DNA of 64,000 nt from Bradyrhizobium cenepequi (GTDB taxonomy: Bacteria > Pseudomonadota > Alphaproteobacteria > Rhizobiales > Xanthobacteraceae): assembly GCF_020329485.1 (NCBI RefSeq), contig NZ_JAGKJI010000019.1:1-64000 (forward strand). Direction: 5' to 3'. The notes beneath the pieces are model-generated. The model saw only the letters and a program-made list of their open reading frames with translations, ran no database searches and was not told where the DNA came from. Positions 43,083-51,898 of the stretch are shown one piece after another; the stretch's first letter is position 1, and every line of letters starts with the position of its first letter. A program made the position numbers and the translations under genes.

Positions 43083-44825
43083 TCACGGCTTTGCGGCCAA
43101 CCCCGCCATATCGAACCGATATGATGTCTGCACGAACACGCCGTAGCGTTCCGTATTGCCCTTCAAGGGATTGTACGAAACCTCGGTGTCGGCGGGGTCG
43201 CAGCCCACGCAACGGAAGCGTCCGTTGTCCGTCCAGATCGCCCAGTAGCGGCCGCCGATGCCGACGCTCAAATTGGGGGTGACGAAGTAGGATAGCAGGA
43301 GTTCCGCTTGTACCCCTTGTCCACCCTGTGACGACTGCAGGAAGAATGTACCCGGACGCAGCCAATGATCGTCGCGTCCGTCGAAGCTCACGTACGGCAA
43401 ATAGGCGATATCGGCGCCGATCTTGATGCGATCCGTCAACATCGCTTCGCCGGCATAGCCGACGCGCAAGGACTGCCAGGTTGCAGCTTGGCTGATGACC
43501 AGGGTCGAGGGGCCGACGGCCGGTGCGCAGATGCCGGACGCCAGGTTCGCGGTCTGGGCGCAGGCGTAGGCGTTAAGTTCCTCGCGGAAGTAGTTGTAGC
43601 CAACGAAGACGCCGGCTTTGTAATCGGGTCCGCGCAGGACATCGAAGCCGATATCCGCGGTCCCATAGCGGATCGGGCCTTTCACCGGGTTCGACAAAGT
43701 GTTGGTGTAGCCGACAAAGGGGGCGCCAGGGTCGTCGTGTATACCCCAGTCTTCATCATGCATGTTGCCGCTGGTGATCGAGCCGGCACCGACAAACCCC
43801 TTGATGAAAACGTTCGCTGGCGTGTCGAGGCGGCCGAACACTTCACCGGAATGGCCGGTCATGTCGCCATAGGTCAGCCGCGATTCCGCGATGTCAGGCA
43901 CGAAGAAATTGTCCCATTGATATCGGCCGGAGCTGAACGAGTAGCGCGCGCCAACCTCGACGCTCCAGCCTGCGGGCTCCGCCGGCCACGCTTTCAAGGG
44001 AGCGGCTTTCACCGGATAGGTGGGTGAGACGCTTGGCCACACAGCCCGCGGATCGCTGCCCCATTTGTAGTTCAGGCCGGCTTTCAGCACATGCGCGTCC
44101 TGGCGGATATTCGATGTCGCACGAGCGACCACGTCGGTGACGTCTCCCGTCACCGGATCGATCACATTGCTCTGCGGCGTCGTGACGTTGCGATCGCCGA
44201 AATGCAGATAGTCGTATTCGAACTTCACCGACCATGCCGGCGTGATGGCGTGCTCCACGCCGGTGCCAACGGTCCATCCCCACGCGAAATAGCCGGTGTT
44301 GGTTGCATCCTGCGTAAGCGCACCGAAAAAGTTATTGGCGCCAAACATGGCAACACGGTTGTGGCTCCACGCGAGACCGCTCTTGCCGTAGATCAGCGTG
44401 TGGCCGTTGTCGCCGATCATCCGCCCGAAGCGTCCGGCCAGCGTGCCCATGGTCTGCGTCTTGGCCTGGCAGTTGGAACCAACGAAGTCGGCGTGGAATT
44501 GCAGACAGGTATTGCTTCCGTCGGACTCGACGAAGCTTCCGTCGATCTCCACACCTGCCAGCCAGCTTGGCGCAACCGTGAAATTGTAGCCGATCTGGCC
44601 GCCAAGCACGTACCCGGGCACACCGACATTATCGCCGTAGACCGAACGGCCGAATGGATCGCCCGCCTTGAAATTGCTCCACATCGCGCCCGTGTGCACG
44701 CCAACATAGAGGCCGTCCCACGTCCAGGCCGGTTGGCTTTTCTCGTAGACACGGCCCAAGTCCGCGGCGCTGGCCGCGCTCGTCAGTGTCAGGAACACAG
44801 CGCCACCGAGAAGAAATCTGCTCAT
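43083..44825 (-). CDS. Outer-membrane protein with two beta-barrel domains
   Basis: 580 residues. A signal peptide (SRFLLGGAVFLTLTSAASA) is followed by an Omp25/opacity-type barrel at about 20-265 (WTWDGLYVGVHTGAMWSNF, GGQIGYNF, AGLNYKW). A second domain at about 285-580 starts with WSVEVGARYSFSSGRYQWD and contains FIKGFVGAGSITSGNMHDEDW, LRVGYAGEAML and RYGVFVQTSYRFD. The second half resembles the omptin barrel, including the acidic M-x-D-x-D-W region, though activity cannot be judged. A single Omp25-like protein is normally about 230-280 residues, so this is a fusion. Confidence 0.82.
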   Translation of the reverse strand: MSRFLLGGAVFLTLTSAASAADLGRVYEKSQPAWTWDGLYVGVHTGAMWSNFKAGDPFGRSVYGDNVGVPGYVLGGQIGYNFTVAPSWLAGVEIDGSFVESDGSNTCLQFHADFVGSNCQAKTQTMGTLAGRFGRMIGDNGHTLIYGKSGLAWSHNRVAMFGANNFFGALTQDATNTGYFAWGWTVGTGVEHAITPAWSVKFEYDYLHFGDRNVTTPQSNVIDPVTGDVTDVVARATSNIRQDAHVLKAGLNYKWGSDPRAVWPSVSPTYPVKAAPLKAWPAEPAGWSVEVGARYSFSSGRYQWDNFFVPDIAESRLTYGDMTGHSGEVFGRLDTPANVFIKGFVGAGSITSGNMHDEDWGIHDDPGAPFVGYTNTLSNPVKGPIRYGTADIGFDVLRGPDYKAGVFVGYNYFREELNAYACAQTANLASGICAPAVGPSTLVISQAATWQSLRVGYAGEAMLTDRIKIGADIAYLPYVSFDGRDDHWLRPGTFFLQSSQGGQGVQAELLLSYFVTPNLSVGIGGRYWAIWTDNGRFRCVGCDPADTEVSYNPLKGNTERYGVFVQTSYRFDMAGLAAKP

Positions 44826-45097
44826 AGCTCCCCCAGTTCCACGGCGAAGGTTTGGCTTCTAGGACGGCCCGCATTCTCTCACCAGGATCGTATCGCGAAT
44901 ACGACGGACGAGACGCCGCGGCATTGATTTCGACATCGGAACGCGGTTCCATCAGCCTGTCGGTTCGGCTGCCAACCAAGCTTCCGCCGCGACTCAAACA
45001 ATCCATCCATTATGCAGAACGCATTCGGCGCGGTCATCCGTTGTACCGCATTGCCGCTGGTTGCACGGTATCGGTCATTTCGGTCGCAAGCTCCACG
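44826..45097. other. Intergenic, no gene seen
   Basis: About 270 bases upstream of the outer-membrane protein and downstream of the CPBP gene, both leftward. Nothing recognisable beyond an expected promoter. Confidence 0.5.
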
Positions 45098-45784
45098 CTA
45101 CAGGCTGCGATCCCGTGACTTACGAACGTGTGCTGCGGCGCGGAGCAGCCCGATGGCATCGGTTGCGGCGTGGGCAACGATATTGGCGAGGAGGTCCTGC
45201 CGCCAGATGAAGAACAACGTCAGCACTGCGCCGCTGACGACGAACGCAACGACGGGCCCCCAACCCCACAGGCGCAGATGCATCAGCGCGAACAGCACGA
45301 CTGTAACGAAGCCGGCAACAGTGTAACTGCCCGTCAGCTCTGCGATGCGCTCCAGGGCGTAGCCGCGAAACAGCGTCTCTTCGGCGACGCCTGCCGTGAT
45401 CGCAGCGAAGATGAGGAACCACGCAGGCAAGCGGGACAACCTTGCCAACCCGGTTTCAAATCCGCCGAGGTGCAGCCACGCCAGCGCATGGACCTCGACC
45501 GGAAGGAGTACCCACACGAAGAAGAGGGTGAGGGCCACGCCCCAGGCGAACGACGCCAGCCCAAAGCCGTGCCAGCCGATCGAAGCAAGGGGCCGCGCCT
45601 CCCAGAGCAGGACGACGGCGATCGTACCGCCGACCATGGCGAGCAAGCAGAGTTGGTCGGCCACACGGGTGCTCAGCGCCTCCTCATCCCCGAGCAGCCG
45701 ATGCGCCGGGCTGGCAAGCAGCGCCGGTCCCCCCAGCGCGAGCGCAAGGCCTGCGAGAGTGGGGACAACGCCCGGCTCGATCAT
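45098..45784 (-). CDS. CPBP-family intramembrane metalloprotease
   Basis: 228 residues with six or seven hydrophobic helices. The CPBP/Abi active-site motifs are present: AGVAEETLFRGYALERI (EExxxR), then FALMHLRLWGW and NIVAHAATDAIGL carrying the metal-binding histidines. Members include Rce1 CAAX proteases and bacteriocin-immunity proteins. Substrate unknown. Confidence 0.9.
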   Translation of the reverse strand: MIEPGVVPTLAGLALALGGPALLASPAHRLLGDEEALSTRVADQLCLLAMVGGTIAVVLLWEARPLASIGWHGFGLASFAWGVALTLFFVWVLLPVEVHALAWLHLGGFETGLARLSRLPAWFLIFAAITAGVAEETLFRGYALERIAELTGSYTVAGFVTVVLFALMHLRLWGWGPVVAFVVSGAVLTLFFIWRQDLLANIVAHAATDAIGLLRAAAHVRKSRDRSL

Positions 45785-45817
45785 GAATTGCTAGCCTTCG
45801 TGCTTGTGCGTGCGGCA

Positions 45818-45884
45818 TTTAAAGCGCGATGAGATGAGGATGAATCATCATCCTGCTTTAGGTTATTGTTTGAGCATGATCTTT
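45818..45884. repeat. Dispersed AT-rich repeat (GATGAATCATCATC type)
   Basis: GATGAGATGAGGATGAATCATCATCC, then GCTTTAGGTTATTGTTTGAGCATGATC: a mixed palindrome plus conserved tail of a kind that recurs between genes in related genomes. Only one copy was noticed in this window. Confidence 0.5.
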
Positions 45885-45991
45885 GCCTGATCTGCAGCTT
45901 CGCGTTCCAAGATTACTGCTCCTGGAACACGCGCGACATGGAACCATGGCCTGTGTCTTGGCTTTGGCTGCCCTTTTGTCGCCGCCATCAT
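45863..45991 (-). CDS. Possible very small protein
   Basis: 42 residues: MMAATKGQPKPRHRPWFHVARVPGAVILEREAADQAKIMLKQ. The composition is protein-like, but the last codons lie inside the dispersed repeat at 45818-45884 and no good ribosome site is seen. Could be chance. Confidence 0.35.
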   Translation of the reverse strand: MMAATKGQPKPRHRPWFHVARVPGAVILEREAADQAKIMLKQ

Positions 45992-46077
45992 GATCCAGGA
46001 AACTTGGGGGGACGGCCTTGCGAGGCGATTTCTGAAGGTCCTGCGTGATCGTCCGACATTTGCGGCAACAAGAAGTG

Positions 46078-47067
46078 ATGATGTCCCGCCGCGCCCTGCT
46101 GGGCGGGCTTGCAGCCTCGGCGTCTGCACTCGCGCTCGGCGGATGCGCGAGCCTGGGCGCAACCGGCGCGCGCTACGACGCATCCTCGCTGTCGGTCGAT
46201 CCTACACTGCTGGTCGCAACGACACGCAAGCGCGTGAACGGTGGACTCGCGAAGCCTTGGTTCGGGCCGGAGCGGGCTTCTACGATGACCGTCGCGCGCG
46301 CGAAGCTGGTGCCGCCGGACGAGAGCCGTTTCTCTCTCGCGGCAGCCGGGCTCGGCGACTGGCGCATTGATCAGGTCGAGCCGGTTTCGGGAGGCGTCAG
46401 CGATCTTCTCGGGCAGGCCGGCGGGGGGTCAGATGTCCTGATCTATGTGCACGGCTTCAAGCAGACGTTCCAGACGGCGGCGCTCGATGCGGCCCACCTT
46501 TCCGATGGCATCAAATTCCGTGGCCAGACGATGGTGTTCTCTTGGCCGTCAAAGGCGGGATTGTTCGACTACGCCTATGACCGCGACAGCGCGATGTGGT
46601 CCCGCGATGATTTCGAGCGCGTGCTTCAGGCCGTCGTGACACCCCCGGGCGCCAGCCGCGTCCACATCGTCGCGCACAGCATGGGAACGATGCTGGCGCT
46701 CGAAAGCCTGCGTCAGCTCCATGACCGATATGGTGACAGCGTTGACGGCAGGATCGGCGCCGTGGTGTTCGCTTCGCCCGATATCGACATGGATGTGTTC
46801 TCCTCGGCAATCAACCGCATCGGGCCGCTCGCCCGCAAGATCACCGTGATCACCTCAACGAACGACCGTGCGCTCGCACTCTCAGGGCAGATAGCCGGCG
46901 GGATGACACGGGTGGGAGCGGCCGAGAAGGCCGTCATCGAGAAGCTCGGCGTGCGCGTGATCGATGCGTCCGACTCGGGCTGGGGCATCATCAACCACGA
47001 TCTTTTCCTGTCGAATGCTGACGTGCGGAAGGTGATCCGCCGCTCGATCGACACCTCGGCAGCATGA
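46078..47067 (+). CDS. Alpha/beta-hydrolase lipoprotein (DUF900-type)
   Basis: 329 residues from the tandem ATGs at 46078. SRRALLGGLAASASALALGGC is a Tat-like lipoprotein signal with lipobox Cys23. The hydrolase domain has IYVHGFKQTFQTAALDAAHLSDG, FSWPSKAGLFDYAYDRDSAMWS and the nucleophile elbow VAHSMGTMLALES, then ASPDIDMDVF for the acid and NHDLFLS for the histidine. Probably an envelope esterase or lipase; substrate unknown. Confidence 0.88.
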   Translation: MMSRRALLGGLAASASALALGGCASLGATGARYDASSLSVDPTLLVATTRKRVNGGLAKPWFGPERASTMTVARAKLVPPDESRFSLAAAGLGDWRIDQVEPVSGGVSDLLGQAGGGSDVLIYVHGFKQTFQTAALDAAHLSDGIKFRGQTMVFSWPSKAGLFDYAYDRDSAMWSRDDFERVLQAVVTPPGASRVHIVAHSMGTMLALESLRQLHDRYGDSVDGRIGAVVFASPDIDMDVFSSAINRIGPLARKITVITSTNDRALALSGQIAGGMTRVGAAEKAVIEKLGVRVIDASDSGWGIINHDLFLSNADVRKVIRRSIDTSAA

Positions 47068-47364
47068 CGTCGGCTTTACGATGAAGAGGTCTGCAGTCGG
47101 GATGCCGCGTCGGTAGGGGTAGCGCGCTCGCGCGCCCCCGACCCTCGGAATCGAAATTCGGTACTCTGTCGAACCTGCGGGCGAAGGCGGTCGTTTTCGG
47201 ACCTGATCTTCGAGAAGAACTCGCCACGTACAGTGATGGTCATTATAGCCATCACATGCTCGACTTCGCGGGCACAGTATGGAGCATTTCGGCGCCGGGA
47301 TCCGACGTGGGACAGCCAGGTGTTCGTGGCCGTCAAGCCAACGGGAGACATCTTCGCCGCCGGT
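47068..47364. other. Intergenic, no gene seen
   Basis: About 300 bases between convergent genes. Open frames occur on both strands, none with a recognisable product. Confidence 0.5.
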
Positions 47365-47562
47365 TCACACCGGCGAGCCCCTCCAGTCCAACCGGCAGGT
47401 CGAAACTCGGCCGGCCAGGCTTTGCACAGCCAGCCTTTCTTCGTTCAAGCGCCTTTCGACAAACCCGCGCTCGAGGTCCGAGAGATTGGTCTCGAGCAGC
47501 CGCCGATATCGCCTGATGTTGTTGTTGTGGGCGCGCAGACGGGCGACTTTCTCGTCGGTCAT
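47365..47562 (-). CDS. Small helical protein of unknown function
   Basis: 65 residues. TDEKVARLRAHNNNIRRYRRLLETNLSDLERGFVERRLNEERLAVQSLA forms a clear helical hairpin of charged heptads, a pattern seen in small conserved proteins of rhizobia. The tail (GRVSTCRLDWRGSPV) looks less constrained. Function unknown. Confidence 0.65.
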   Translation of the reverse strand: MTDEKVARLRAHNNNIRRYRRLLETNLSDLERGFVERRLNEERLAVQSLAGRVSTCRLDWRGSPV

Positions 47563-47919
47563 TGAGCATCCCTATGTCAGCTTCCGCATTTCGGCGTGAA
47601 CGCTTGACGGTTCACAAAATTACGCCGCCGAGCTCGAAATACAGCGTCCCGGCGGCGTTTGTCTCGACTGGTGCCCTGAAATCCCAGCGTCGGTATCTTA
47701 ACAAGGGCCATCCACGTCGCGTGTGATCTGGTTCACAAAGCTGAACTTTCACTGCGCCAGCCTTGCACGGTATGGAAAAGGGCTGCCGGTTCAAGCCCGG
47801 CGGGCTTTCACCATGGCTCTCGTGCGATAGCCCGCCGGAAATGCCCTGGAATCGGCGCGCAACTTCTTTCGTCCGTCTGCCTTGTCAACACATTGTGGAT
47901 TCAATGACTCTGGTTTCTG
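47563..47919. other. Intergenic with one GC-rich inverted repeat
   Basis: A GCCGCCG...CGGCGGC pair near 47622-47655 could form a hairpin. No coding frame with a product was found. The promoter of the MFS gene is expected at the right end. Confidence 0.45.
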
Positions 47920-49248
47920 ATGATGTCTGGATCGCTCCGGATGCCGAAGACCTTGCGCCCAATCGTGTCGTTGCTGCTAGGGCTTGCGTTGCTGCTGGCG
48001 GGCAATGGCTTGCAGTTCACGTTGCTGCCGTTGCGCGGCAGCGCGGAAGGTTTTGGCGAACTTGCGCTCGGCATCATCAGTTCGGCCTATTACGTCGGCT
48101 TCGTCAGCGGTTGTCTGCTCGCGCCTCATCTGATCCTGCGCGCGGGACACATTCGCGCCTTCACAGCGATGGTGGCGGTGGCGGCTGCCGTGGCGCTCGC
48201 CTACGCGCTCGCGCCGACGGTCGCGGCCTGGGTCGCGTTCCGAGGCGTAACCGGCCTTTGCCTCGCTGGCCTTTACCTGGTGGTCGAGAGCTGGCTCAAC
48301 GATCGCGCCTCCAACGAGACGCGCGGGTTCGTGCTGTCGGCCTACGTGGTTGTCAACTATGGCGCCATCACACTTGGTCAGGCTCTGGTGGGGCTCTATC
48401 CGATCGCCGAAGCGGGGAACTTCATGGTGGCCGCCATGCTCTCCTCGCTCGCCATCGTTCCGGTGGCGCTGACACGCGCGACGCAACCGGCACCGATCAC
48501 TATCGTCAGCTTTCGCGTCGGGCAGCTCTATCGCGCGGCGCCGGTCGCGCTGGTTGCAAGTTTCATGATTGGCGCCGCTAACGGGGCATTCTGGGGACTA
48601 GCGCCGCTGGCGGCCGCCGGTAGCGGCCTCGGCATCGATCAGGCGGCGCTGTTTATGAGTACGGCTGTGCTGGCAGGAGCGATCGTCCAGTGGCCGGTAG
48701 GCCGCCTGTCCGACCGCGTCGATCGCCGCCAGGTGCTGCTCGTTCTCCTGATCGGTGCCGCCACTGCGGGCGTCGCTTCATGGCTGATCTCCGCATCCGG
48801 AACAATGCTGCTGCTATTCGGCGTTCTCTTCGGGGCGCTTGCGCTGCCCGGTTATGCGCTTGCCGCTGCCCATGCCTATGACAAGACTCCGGCAAGCGAC
48901 ATCGTGGCGATCGCCGCCACGATCCTGCTCGCCAACGGCCTCGGTTCAGTGGTCGGACCGCCCATTGCTGCCATCTTCATGTCGGCGGAAGGACCGCGCG
49001 CGTTATTCCTGTTTACGGCGATCACCCAGGCACTGCTTGCGGCCTACGTCTTCTACCGCACTCTTGTGCAGGCCCCGCCCGCTTTGCCACGAAAGACCGA
49101 GTTCGATCTTGCCCCGACTGCACTCGTGGGTACGGTGGTCACGCACGATGCACTGGACCCGGACGATCCCTCCATCGTTATCCCGGAGTCCTCCGCGCAC
49201 GCGCGGATGCAAACCGATGCCAGGTCGACTCCACCGTCGAAGTGCTGA
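47920..49248 (+). CDS. MFS transporter, YcaD-like
   Basis: 442 residues with twelve hydrophobic segments. LAGNGLQFTLLPLRGSAEGFGELALGIISSAYYVGFVSGCLLAPHLILRAGHIRAFTAM covers helices 1-3 and GIDQAALFMSTAVLAGAIVQWPVGRLSDRVDRRQVLLVLLI the 7-9 region with the G-R-x-S-D-R loop. LVVESWLNDRASNETRGFVLSAYVVVNYGAITLGQ matches the YcaD branch. Substrate unknown. A 50-residue polar tail follows helix 12. ATGs at 47920, 47923 and 47941 are possible starts. Confidence 0.88.
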   Translation: MMSGSLRMPKTLRPIVSLLLGLALLLAGNGLQFTLLPLRGSAEGFGELALGIISSAYYVGFVSGCLLAPHLILRAGHIRAFTAMVAVAAAVALAYALAPTVAAWVAFRGVTGLCLAGLYLVVESWLNDRASNETRGFVLSAYVVVNYGAITLGQALVGLYPIAEAGNFMVAAMLSSLAIVPVALTRATQPAPITIVSFRVGQLYRAAPVALVASFMIGAANGAFWGLAPLAAAGSGLGIDQAALFMSTAVLAGAIVQWPVGRLSDRVDRRQVLLVLLIGAATAGVASWLISASGTMLLLFGVLFGALALPGYALAAAHAYDKTPASDIVAIAATILLANGLGSVVGPPIAAIFMSAEGPRALFLFTAITQALLAAYVFYRTLVQAPPALPRKTEFDLAPTALVGTVVTHDALDPDDPSIVIPESSAHARMQTDARSTPPSKC

Positions 49249-49359
49249 CCGTGGGCTTGCTGATTGCCGCAGCAAGCAGGCGTCACTCTCATGGTGTTCC
49301 CATGGGGTTGGGACAGAAGCCCTCGGGCGAGTTTGCATGGGCGCCGGCCGCGCTGGTCG

Positions 49360-49716
49360 TCAGCGACCGTCATATTCCGCCCAGCAGTCCGCCGTTTCAT
49401 AGACCCGAACGGCCGAGATTCGCGGGAGGTCCGGCTTCAATCGATTCCATATCCAAATGGCAATATTCTCGGCGGTCGGGTTCTCGAGCCCGTCGACGTC
49501 GTTCAGGCATCTGTGATCCAGCGCGCCCATGATGTCGGCGAAGCATTTCTCAACATCGAAGAAGTCCACGACGAAGCCCGTGCGCGGGTCCACCGGTCCG
49601 TCCAACCGCACCTCGACCCGGTAGGAATGACCATGCAGCCGGCTGCATCGGTGCGTCTCGGGTACGTTTGGCAGCCGATGTGCCGCCTCGAATTTGAATG
49701 CCTGCGATATCTTCAT
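49360..49716 (-). CDS. queD: 6-carboxytetrahydropterin synthase QueD
   Basis: 118 residues. FKFEAAHRLPNVPETHRCSRLHGHSYRVEV holds the zinc histidines and the catalytic cysteine (C-x3-HGH). GFVVDFFDVEK, ALDHRCLND, PTAENIAIWIW and VYETADCWAEY complete the T-fold signature. It makes 6-carboxy-tetrahydropterin in queuosine (7-deazaguanine) biosynthesis. Its ATG lies at the edge of a 125-bp segment duplicated at 52406, so the promoter region is not native-looking. Confidence 0.94.
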   Translation of the reverse strand: MKISQAFKFEAAHRLPNVPETHRCSRLHGHSYRVEVRLDGPVDPRTGFVVDFFDVEKCFADIMGALDHRCLNDVDGLENPTAENIAIWIWNRLKPDLPRISAVRVYETADCWAEYDGR

Positions 49717-49840
49717 CTGGTTCCTGACAGGGCGCGGCCCATCCGCGATCTCGGGGCTGGCTAGTCTATCGACAGATGCTGCGTTGTTCTGACCGGCGCC
49801 GAAAAATGGCGCGCCACGGCCGATGAAGATGGGCACTACT
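49717..49840. repeat. 125-bp duplicated segment, copy 1 (includes hairpin element copy A)
   Basis: The segment from CTGGTTCCTGACAGGGCGC through GGGCTGGCTAGTCTAT, GCTGCGTTGTTCTGACCGGCG and GCGCGCCACGG matches 52406-52535 with few differences. The right part, from about 49805, is one copy of the hairpin element also found at 50396, 52494 and 54131, but without the right arm. Confidence 0.85.
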
Positions 49841-50281
49841 GCGGCATAATATGCCGTAGCCGGGCATACGGTTCAATCGCCGAAACAGCGCTTGGCTTCG
49901 ATTTGGCGTGACGCGTGATCGCTGCAAGGCTTCTGTCAGTCTCGGCTTCCATAACCAATGCGTCGGAGGCGTTTTGACTCGATGCTTCTGGTATGCAGCG
50001 ATCTGACGACCGATCGGTTCTGCCTGGCTGAAGCGAAGATGCGTAATCGACGCAAACAAACCCCTGCCGTCGTTCTCAAGACCAAGCTCAACTCTGCAGA
50101 CGATCCCGCCCTCGTCGCCAGCATAGTGGACTTGAGTGATTGGGTACCGACGTGGTGGATCGGCTGCCAAGGATTGCTCGCGGATGACGGCGGCCACTTC
50201 ATGACTGACCGTCGCGAAAAGCGGCAAAGAGTCCTTCATCCTGGTCACAAGGCGCTCAACTTGATCCGGATTGTCGATCAT
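49766..50281 (-). CDS. Protein of unknown function with 3' end in the repeat
   Basis: 171 residues. The first 110, with NPDQVERLVTRMKDSLPLFATVSHEVAAVIREQSLAADPPRRYPITQVHYAGDEGGIVCRVEL and GRGLFASITHLRFSQAEPIGRQIAAYQKHR, look like a real conserved domain. From about residue 140 the frame runs into the hairpin/duplicated repeat, giving an arginine-rich tail (HLHRPWRAIFRRRSEQRS) that is likely accidental. The natural stop may have been lost. Function not recognised. Confidence 0.7.
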   Translation of the reverse strand: MIDNPDQVERLVTRMKDSLPLFATVSHEVAAVIREQSLAADPPRRYPITQVHYAGDEGGIVCRVELGLENDGRGLFASITHLRFSQAEPIGRQIAAYQKHRVKTPPTHWLWKPRLTEALQRSRVTPNRSQALFRRLNRMPGYGILCRSSAHLHRPWRAIFRRRSEQRSICR

Positions 50282-50395
50282 GAAGTGACAAGCTTTCCCA
50301 AGCGAATCGGCTGACGAATAGTGCCACTATAGCGGCGGTGGGAAACAGTAGGTTGGCATGGACTTTGCGGTAAAATCGCTCGGTGATCATCGCAG

Positions 50396-50452
50396 AATGG
50401 CGCGCCACGGCAGATGAAGATGGGCACTATTGTTTCGCCGTGGCGCTATGAT
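50396..50452. repeat. Hairpin element copy B (intact)
   Basis: Arms GCGCCACGGC (50402-50411) and GCCGTGGCGC (50437-50446) are perfectly complementary around 25 bases containing GATGAAGATGGGCACTAT, and the unit ends with TATGA. This is the best-preserved copy. Confidence 0.85.
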
Positions 50453-50570
50453 GCTTCGGCCCGCCATGCGCTCCAACCGGCATATCCCGGGCTGCCTGCG
50501 ATTTTGTGCTACGCTTGCAAATAGTCTTCAGTAGGCCACATCAAGGGAGTGCAGTTTCATCGGTCCCGTC

Positions 50571-51041
50571 ATGGCTGATACGGCAGATACCGCTAACGTC
50601 ATTGTCCGGCCGCCGATCGCATGGGCGCTCGCGGTACTTGCCGGGCTCGCGCTCAATTACCTCATGCCCTTGCCGTTCTTGCCGGCCAAGCTACCTGCAG
50701 GCTGGCTCGGCGCAACAGTGTTTGCGCTTGCGCTGGCGCTAGTCGCGTGGGCGATCTCTACCATGACCCGGGCCGGCTCGAACGTGCCCACCAACCTGCC
50801 GACCACGACCATCGTGGATGCTGGCCCCTACCGCTTCACGCGCAATCCCATCTATCTCGGCATGGTGCTGGGGCTCATCGGCCTGGCCATTGCCTTCAAC
50901 AGCCTCTGGCTGTTGATGACGCTGGTGCCCTTCGTGCTAGTCATCCGCTACGGTGTGATCACCCGCGAGGAAGCCTATCTCGAGCGCAAGTTCGGGGACG
51001 TCTATCGCCGCTACTGCGCACGGGTACGACGCTGGCTGTAG
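50571..51041 (+). CDS. ICMT/phospholipid methyltransferase-family membrane protein
   Basis: 156 residues with about four hydrophobic segments. GPYRFTRNPIYLGMVLGLIGLAIAF (the R-NP-xY motif) and EEAYLERKFGDVYRRYCARVRRWL (E-E-x-L, Y-x-x-Y) are the S-adenosylmethionine-site signatures of the isoprenylcysteine methyltransferase superfamily. The substrate in bacteria is generally unknown. A paralogue is at 55723-56244. Confidence 0.88.
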   Translation: MADTADTANVIVRPPIAWALAVLAGLALNYLMPLPFLPAKLPAGWLGATVFALALALVAWAISTMTRAGSNVPTNLPTTTIVDAGPYRFTRNPIYLGMVLGLIGLAIAFNSLWLLMTLVPFVLVIRYGVITREEAYLERKFGDVYRRYCARVRRWL

Positions 51042-51181
51042 GGCTTGCCGGCCAGGATACGGGACTGGGGAGCCCGTGCCTCGCCGTTCCGCTACGCAGA
51101 AACGCATGGGCATGGGTCCCTGGAAGGCGTATAATCGTGTGGTCCTTCGCGCATCATGATCAACATCACGTGGAGGTAGCC

Positions 51182-51466
51182 ATGAAATATGTGCTGCTTG
51201 GTAATCTGAGCCCGGAGTGGGCAAGCAAGCAATCGGAGCGGATCGGCAAGGCCAAGGCAAAGCTCGACAAGCTGGGCATCAAGATCGAGTCGATCCACTA
51301 CACGCAGGGCTACTACGATTTCGTCGACATCGTCGATGCCCCGAATCCAGGGGCGATGCTCGCGTTCTCCGTCTGGTACTCAACCCAGGGTTTGGGGCGG
51401 GTCCAAAGCATGCCGGCCTTTGACGCCAAGGGCTTCGAAGCCGCGATCAAGGACGCAGCGGGCTAA
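51182..51466 (+). CDS. GYD-domain protein
   Basis: 94 residues. KYVLLGNLSPEWASKQSERIGKAKAKLDKLGIKIESIHYTQGYYDFVDIVDAPNPGAMLAFSVWYSTQGLGRVQSMPAF has the TQGYYDFV (G-x-Y-D) motif and ferredoxin-like layout of the GYD family. GTGGAGGTAG precedes the ATG. Function unknown. Confidence 0.88.
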   Translation: MKYVLLGNLSPEWASKQSERIGKAKAKLDKLGIKIESIHYTQGYYDFVDIVDAPNPGAMLAFSVWYSTQGLGRVQSMPAFDAKGFEAAIKDAAG

Positions 51467-51479
51467 GCGCCGGGGGTCG

Positions 51480-51830
51480 ATGAGCGAGGTTGGAAAGAGT
51501 CGCGTCCTGGTTGTTGGAGGCACGGGGCGCCGGGCTCCTGATCGTCCGCCTGCTGCATGAACGAGGCTATAGAGTCCGCGTGCTGTCGCGTGATCCTGCC
51601 AAAGCTTTGACAGAGCTGGGCATCGCGTTTGAGGTGGTCGCCGGAGATCTGACGAAAGCGGACACGCTTCCTCCCGCGTTACGAAACGTGGAGCACATCA
51701 TTTTCACGGCCGGCGCGCCCAGTGGACGATATGCTCCGGAGAGCCTGGTCAAGGCGACGGACTACGAAGGGCGTCATCGACACGCTCGCCGCCCCGCGAT
51801 CACTTTCCCACTCACAGATTGTTGCCGATC
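51480..51830 (+). pseudogene. NAD(P)-binding SDR/NmrA-like gene, frameshifted and truncated
   Basis: SRVLVVGGTG starts in one frame from the ATG at 51480. AGLLIVRLLHERGYRVRVLSRDPAKALTELGIAFEVVAGDLTKADTLPPAL continues in a second frame, and VIDTLAA follows in a third. Each break lies at a run of G (GGGG near 51525 and GGG near 51770) and would be healed by removing one G. Only about 110 of the usual 250-300 residues remain. Located 14 bases after the GYD gene. Confidence 0.8.
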
Positions 51831-51898
51831 GCACTACCGCCGTGAGCCATTGCCTAAAATCGATCCCTTGATAGGCTCCTCGTTATTAGGCAGGCGAG

